64,000 nt of DNA from CAG-238 sp963601575 (GTDB lineage: Bacteria; Bacillota; Clostridia; Peptostreptococcales; Anaerovoracaceae). The notes beneath the pieces are model-generated. The model did no database searches, was not told the DNA's origin, and was given only the letters and a program-made list of their open reading frames with translations. The position numbers and the translations under genes are program-made. Every line of letters starts with the position of its first letter. Position 1 is the first letter of the stretch. Shown here in pieces: positions 61,272-64,000 of the stretch. The stretch is from positions 1 to 64,000 of the forward strand of contig CAVCFO010000008.1 in the NCBI GenBank assembly GCA_963601575.1, in the 5' to 3' direction.

Positions 61272-61760
61272 TTATTTATCTCCCTTCATTTTTTTCGGAT
61301 AAGCTGACACAATGAATCCGTTAGTACCAATACCGGTTACAACATAATGCTTTCCTTCATAATAGTAGATTCTTTCAAAGCCGTTTCTATTCCCTTTTTG
61401 AACCAATTTATTTTCTATAATTGTTCCATGAGAAATCACTTTGTTTAAGTAATCAGGAATTTGTTCTTTTGAAATGCCAAACGCTTTTTTAAAATCTTTT
61501 GCATGTCCCGGCTTTTGCCCATTTCCATTTATAATATGTTCGAGACCAGCAGCTGAGTTGCCTTTTTCTAACCATACTATTTGATTAGTTTTGTCCCTTG
61601 TGATGAAAACCACATCATCTACAGAAATTTTAACATTATTATGTATTAGTTCGTTAATAAGCTCTTTTTTGACATCTGATGTTTTGGCCACTTCATTGCT
61701 CTTTTCTTCTTGAACCGCGCCATAAGTGTTGCCAAAACCACCATGATAACCTGCACCCAT
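61272..61760 (-). CDS. Predicted BECR-fold nuclease toxin
   Basis: 162 residues. The start MGAGYHGGFGNTYGA is glycine-rich. The C-terminal half has LEKGNSAAGLEHI, ISKEQIPDYLNKVISHGTI, RIYYYEGKHYVVTGIG and the end FIVSAYPKK. This resembles the barnase-EndoU-ColicinE5/D-RelE (BECR) group of toxin RNases found in phage and polymorphic toxins. I choose ATG at 61760, whose TAATG overlap with the upstream stop implies coupling; a longer reading adds 11 residues. No signal or secretion domain, so it may act inside the cell or be an orphan toxin module. Confidence 0.6.
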   Translation of the reverse strand: MGAGYHGGFGNTYGAVQEEKSNEVAKTSDVKKELINELIHNNVKISVDDVVFITRDKTNQIVWLEKGNSAAGLEHIINGNGQKPGHAKDFKKAFGISKEQIPDYLNKVISHGTIIENKLVQKGNRNGFERIYYYEGKHYVVTGIGTNGFIVSAYPKKMKGDK

Positions 61761-62425
61761 TAAGCACTCACCGCCTTTTGGCAGTTTGAACAATCACTGT
61801 CGTACTGACAGATTTCTATGCCGGATTTTATGTAACCATCGAATATGTAATCAGGAGTTGATCCATAGACTATTATTCGCTTTGGCTCAAGCTTACATAC
61901 AGCTTCATATAGACCTTTTTCAAAATAGTATCTCTCAACTTTTACTTTTATACATCCGTGTGAACCAATAGCTATTGTTTCTCCTTTGGAGATACCGTCA
62001 AAACAAAATGAATACGAACGTTCATCAGAAAATCTGATATTTGGAATAACGGCAATACCATTTTCCTGTAACCAGTGACCAATAGCTCGGCTTCTGTATG
62101 TATTCCACTCTTGCATAACAAGTGGCATATCACGATATAGACTGAAATCAGGAGTAATGACTCCGTCAAATTTTCTTAAAATCGGAAGATATCTATTTGG
62201 TGCGTTCCAGATTCTCTCAAATTCCACATCATCTTCGAAAAAATGTACGAAGCTATTAAAATCTTTACTTCGTATTGCTTTTGAAAATACAGTTAGTTTA
62301 TTCGGAATAACATCTACAGGCTTGATGCACGGCATTTCCAGACTGCCGTCATAGTCTGCATTTCGTACAAGAAATGAACGAAAGACATCCTTGCAACCTT
62401 TTCGGTTATTGTTAATTTTAGACAT
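61760..62425 (-). CDS. DUF4417 domain protein
   Basis: 221 residues of the uncharacterised DUF4417 family, often encoded on phages and mobile elements. Seen: FDGVITPDFSLYRDMPLVMQ, then HWLQENGIAVIPNIRFSDE and IIVYGSTPDYIF; the C-terminus has CQYDSDCSNCQ with three cysteines. The start has only a weak GGAAAG site, just after a possible pseudoknot. First gene of the toxin operon, coupled to the toxin gene by TAATG. Role unknown. Confidence 0.75.
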   Translation of the reverse strand: MSKINNNRKGCKDVFRSFLVRNADYDGSLEMPCIKPVDVIPNKLTVFSKAIRSKDFNSFVHFFEDDVEFERIWNAPNRYLPILRKFDGVITPDFSLYRDMPLVMQEWNTYRSRAIGHWLQENGIAVIPNIRFSDERSYSFCFDGISKGETIAIGSHGCIKVKVERYYFEKGLYEAVCKLEPKRIIVYGSTPDYIFDGYIKSGIEICQYDSDCSNCQKAVSA

Positions 62426-62439
62426 ATTATAAGCTTTCC

Positions 62440-62504
62440 GGGGATTGTTGAGAAAACGGCATAGAATCCCCTTGTTTAGAATTTAAATAAATTTACCGTT
62501 TTCT
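62440..62504 (-). promoter_or_regulatory. Possible pseudoknot in the DUF4417 leader
   Basis: Two perfect inverted repeats interleave: GGGGATT (62440-62446) with AATCCCC (62465-62471), 7 bp, and AGAAAACGG (62451-62459) with CCGTTTTCT (62496-62504), 9 bp. In RNA this order permits an H-type pseudoknot, or one of two exclusive hairpins. On the minus strand it ends 15 bases before the DUF4417 start, beside its ribosome binding site. Confidence 0.5.
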
Positions 62505-62505
62505 A

Positions 62506-62570
62506 TTGAATTTATCTCCGAAAACTGCTATAATAATTCTACTTTGATACGAATAGCAATATTCGGAGAT
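62506..62570. promoter_or_regulatory. Overlapping bidirectional promoter within an inverted repeat
   Basis: Plus strand: TTGAAT (62506-62511), 17 bp, TATAAT (62529-62534). Minus strand: TTGCTA (62559-62554), 18 bp, TATTAT (62535-62530). The two -10 boxes share bases. A 9-bp dyad ATCTCCGAA (62514-62522) and TTCGGAGAT (62562-62570) flanks the pair, placing similar sequence near the 5' end of both transcripts. Confidence 0.6.
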
Positions 62571-62612
62571 GAAATCTCTATAGCTTGTTCCAGCAAGTTA
62601 TAGAGATTTTTT
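62541..62612 (+). ncRNA. Candidate small RNA antisense-oriented to the toxin operon genes
   Basis: A consensus sigma-A promoter (62506-62534) is followed after about 70 nt by a strong terminator: 15-bp stem AATCTCTATAGCTTG with CAAGTTATAGAGATT (one G-T pair) ending in TTTTTTC at 62613. Between them is a hairpin CGAATA/TATTCG closed by a GCAA tetraloop (62550-62565). No open frame of use. It lies between minus-strand immA and DUF4417 genes and starts divergent to the toxin operon. Confidence 0.6.
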
Positions 62613-62632
62613 CTTTATGCGATTAAAAACAT

Positions 62633-63172
62633 TCAAGAGACATTCCTCCTTTCACCGTTAATCTTTTTATATTGAATTTCAGCAGCGTCATAAGAGACAC
62701 CGCATTCATCAACAATCTCTTTTACAGAACAGCCCTTCATCAAATGTGCCGGAACTAAAAGCTCTCCGGCAAAGCATTTTGCTTGCCACTCCGGGTCACT
62801 ATATGTTTTGACTTTTTTATTAGCAAAATTTCTTTCAAGCTTAAATCCACAAAAGCAAATAGTAAAATAGTGCCCAAGTTCATGTGCGACAGTCATTCTG
62901 TCTCTGCCGTTGCCATTACAAGCACCTTCATATACGCTCTCTCTGATGCGGATATGTCCGGTACGGGTATTGGTATCAGCATGGGTGCCGAAAGGTAATT
63001 CGTTGTCTTCGACTATTTCATAACTGAAATTATCAAATATTTCAGCAAGCACATCCAAGAGTTCTGTAATAGGGAAATACTTTTCGTTTTCTAAATTTAA
63101 AAACTTCCTTAAAATTAAGGTTAAATCTCTGAGGTTTTGTCTGGATTTAGGCTCAACAATATACTCTGTCAA
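62633..63172 (-). CDS. ImmA/IrrE-family metallopeptidase
   Basis: 179 residues. Zinc-protease motif H-E-x-x-H at 97-101 (MTVAHELGHYFTICF) in the IrrE/ImmA family, whose members cleave or release a partner repressor; the partner is probably the XRE protein next door. TTG start at 63172 with GAGGAGG lying over the end of the upstream gene, one base apart. The 30 residues after the motif carry ECGVSYDAAEIQYKKI, a second family helix. Confidence 0.85.
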   Translation of the reverse strand: MTEYIVEPKSRQNLRDLTLILRKFLNLENEKYFPITELLDVLAEIFDNFSYEIVEDNELPFGTHADTNTRTGHIRIRESVYEGACNGNGRDRMTVAHELGHYFTICFCGFKLERNFANKKVKTYSDPEWQAKCFAGELLVPAHLMKGCSVKEIVDECGVSYDAAEIQYKKINGERRNVS

Positions 63173-63173
63173 A

Positions 63174-63539
63174 CTATTCCTCCTCTTCCTTTCGTTTTAA
63201 GATAGCGAAAATTTGTTTACTGGTTTCTTCGTCTAAACTGTCAAAATGTCTGGCAAAGCATATTGCAAGTTCACGGTTACCTGAAGAAATATTTTTAATA
63301 TTTAATTCAACACTTTCCCCAGATTCGATAACAGCAGTTTCCAAGTCCTCTTGTTGTTTAGCTGAAAGATTGTATAAGTCTGCTAATTTGTCATACCAAG
63401 AGTCAGGCATTTTTTTCTTACCGTTTTCAACAGCCGATAAAAATGCTGATGAAACATTTAAGTTCTCTGCCATATCTTTGAGTTTTTCACCATGTTGTAA
63501 TCTTAGCTTTCTCAAAAAAGCTCCAAGTATTGTGCTCAT
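63174..63539 (-). CDS. XRE-family repressor
   Basis: 121 residues. Helix-turn-helix at about 8-62 (LRKLRLQHGEKLKDMAENLNVSSAFLSAVENGKK), the Cro/CI type; the rest is short and acidic, ending in KRKEEEE. ATG at 63539 after GGAGGGAA. Likely represses its own operon at two 18-bp operators upstream; the ImmA-like protein may relieve it, as in ICEBs1 and similar elements. Confidence 0.87.
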   Translation of the reverse strand: MSTILGAFLRKLRLQHGEKLKDMAENLNVSSAFLSAVENGKKKMPDSWYDKLADLYNLSAKQQEDLETAVIESGESVELNIKNISSGNRELAICFARHFDSLDEETSKQIFAILKRKEEEE

Positions 63540-63551
63540 AGCATTCCCTCC

Positions 63552-63616
63552 TTAACCAAATTAGGTTAACTATACTATACACCATACTTATATGTTTGTC
63601 AACCTTTTTGGGTTAA
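63552..63616 (-). promoter_or_regulatory. XRE promoter with two matching operators
   Basis: The promoter reads TTGACA (63602-63597), 17 bp, TATAGT (63579-63574) on the minus strand. Operator 1 is the dyad TTAACCAAATTAGGTTAA (63552-63569), downstream of the -10. Operator 2, TTAACCCAAAAAGGTTGA read on the minus strand (63616-63599), covers the -35. Shared core TTAACC...AGGTT. Their centres are 47 bp apart. Confidence 0.75.
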
Positions 63617-63955
63617 TTTTCCCCTTGTATTTTTCTAAATAACTAATCAATAAATTTCATAAGACCACTTACTTGTGATACAGAGAATGTGTCCCAGGTA
63701 GGTGGTCTTTTTTATTCAAGCGTGACGAGTGTACCGAAAGATTAAAGACACTCAGGAACTTCTTGCTATATTGGACGAGGTTCAGCGAAATTCTCAGGAA
63801 TTTCGATTTATCGCCTAAACAAAAAATCGGTGCAACCCATCTCCGAGTTGCACCGTAGCTATTAGATTAAAACATCCTTATGTGGTGTTGGCATTTGCGG
63901 AACCGCCTCTGCTTCGTTATGTGTACTTTTGTCCTAAGCTTATGTTGTTTCTATC
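63617..63955. other. Gene-poor stretch with two terminator hairpins
   Basis: A plus-strand terminator: AAGACCACTTAC (63661-63672) with GTAGGTGGTCTT and a T-run ending about 63714. A minus-strand terminator: CGGTGCAAC/GTTGCACCG (63829-63858) with TTTTTTG after it, serving a gene that enters from beyond 64000. No gene is supported between them; a 29-codon frame at 63729-63818 has no binding site. Confidence 0.6.
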
Positions 63956-64000
63956 TTATACAAGACCCTGTCCCATCATAGCTTCTGCAACCTTTTCGAA
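63956..64000 (-). CDS. Partial 3' end of an unidentified gene
   Basis: The minus strand reads FEKVAEAMMGQGLV and a TAA at 63958-63956, followed by a terminator at 63858-63829. This looks like the last 14 codons of a gene whose body lies outside the window. Too short to identify. Confidence 0.35.
   Translation of the reverse strand, partial: FEKVAEAMMGQGLV

Noticed and set aside
63729..63818. 29-codon frame ending near 63818
   Set aside because: No ribosome binding site, no recognisable similarity, lies between two terminators.

Overview
The window reads as a chromosome segment of a low-to-mid GC Gram-positive anaerobe, most likely class Clostridia. The evidence is the pstSCAB-phoU-phoPR order, the rimP-nusA-ylxR-ylxQ-infB-rbfA-nrnA-truB-ribF order, the complete S10-spc-alpha ribosomal order running into secY-adk-map-infA-rpmJ, strong GGAGG ribosome binding sites, and stand-alone AddA and SasB-type enzymes. 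Genus is not provable from the sequence; an Anaerovoracaceae-like bacterium is a guess.

Layout. 1-6619: phosphate-starvation operon (uptake ABC transporter, PhoU, two-component system) behind a Pho-box-like promoter; the PstS lipoprotein is circularly permuted. 6621-11396: MFS transporter, ferredoxin-fused aldo/keto reductase, small alarmone synthetase, and an orphan AAA/DUF4143 ATPase behind 33-bp tandem repeats. 11477-20445: the nusA-infB translation and transcription operon behind a hairpin leader. 20464-25238: EamA permease, GltX, long-chain acyl-CoA synthetase. 25239-28907: a large secreted DUF4430 protein enclosed by a structured intergenic repeat family. 29187-45102: about 16 kb of ribosomal protein genes from one strong promoter, with structured RNA in several spacers. 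45128-50914: candidate small RNA, phosphoglycerate mutase, AddA. 51013-54020: MNT/HepT toxin-antitoxin pair, ferredoxin-flavodoxin with divergent TetR regulator, HAD phosphatase. 54057-64000: accessory island with broken mobile-element genes (including a TnpV remnant), a complete type I restriction-modification system (hsdM-hsdS-hsdR), and a minus-strand cluster of XRE regulator, ImmA-like protease, DUF4417 protein, predicted BECR-fold nuclease toxin and probable immunity protein.

How it works together. The first half is housekeeping: phosphate sensing, translation factors and the ribosome. Spacers in the ribosomal operon carry candidate autoregulatory RNA structures. The last 10 kb looks like a defence and conflict island. 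There, an overlapping bidirectional promoter seems to drive both the toxin operon (minus strand) and an undescribed small RNA of about 70 nt (plus strand), and the toxin operon leader can be drawn as a pseudoknot. This cluster, the permuted PstS, the rpsD-rpoA RNA switch-like spacer and the repeat family around the surface protein gene are the points most worth following up. All assignments come from reading motifs by eye; no database search was run.
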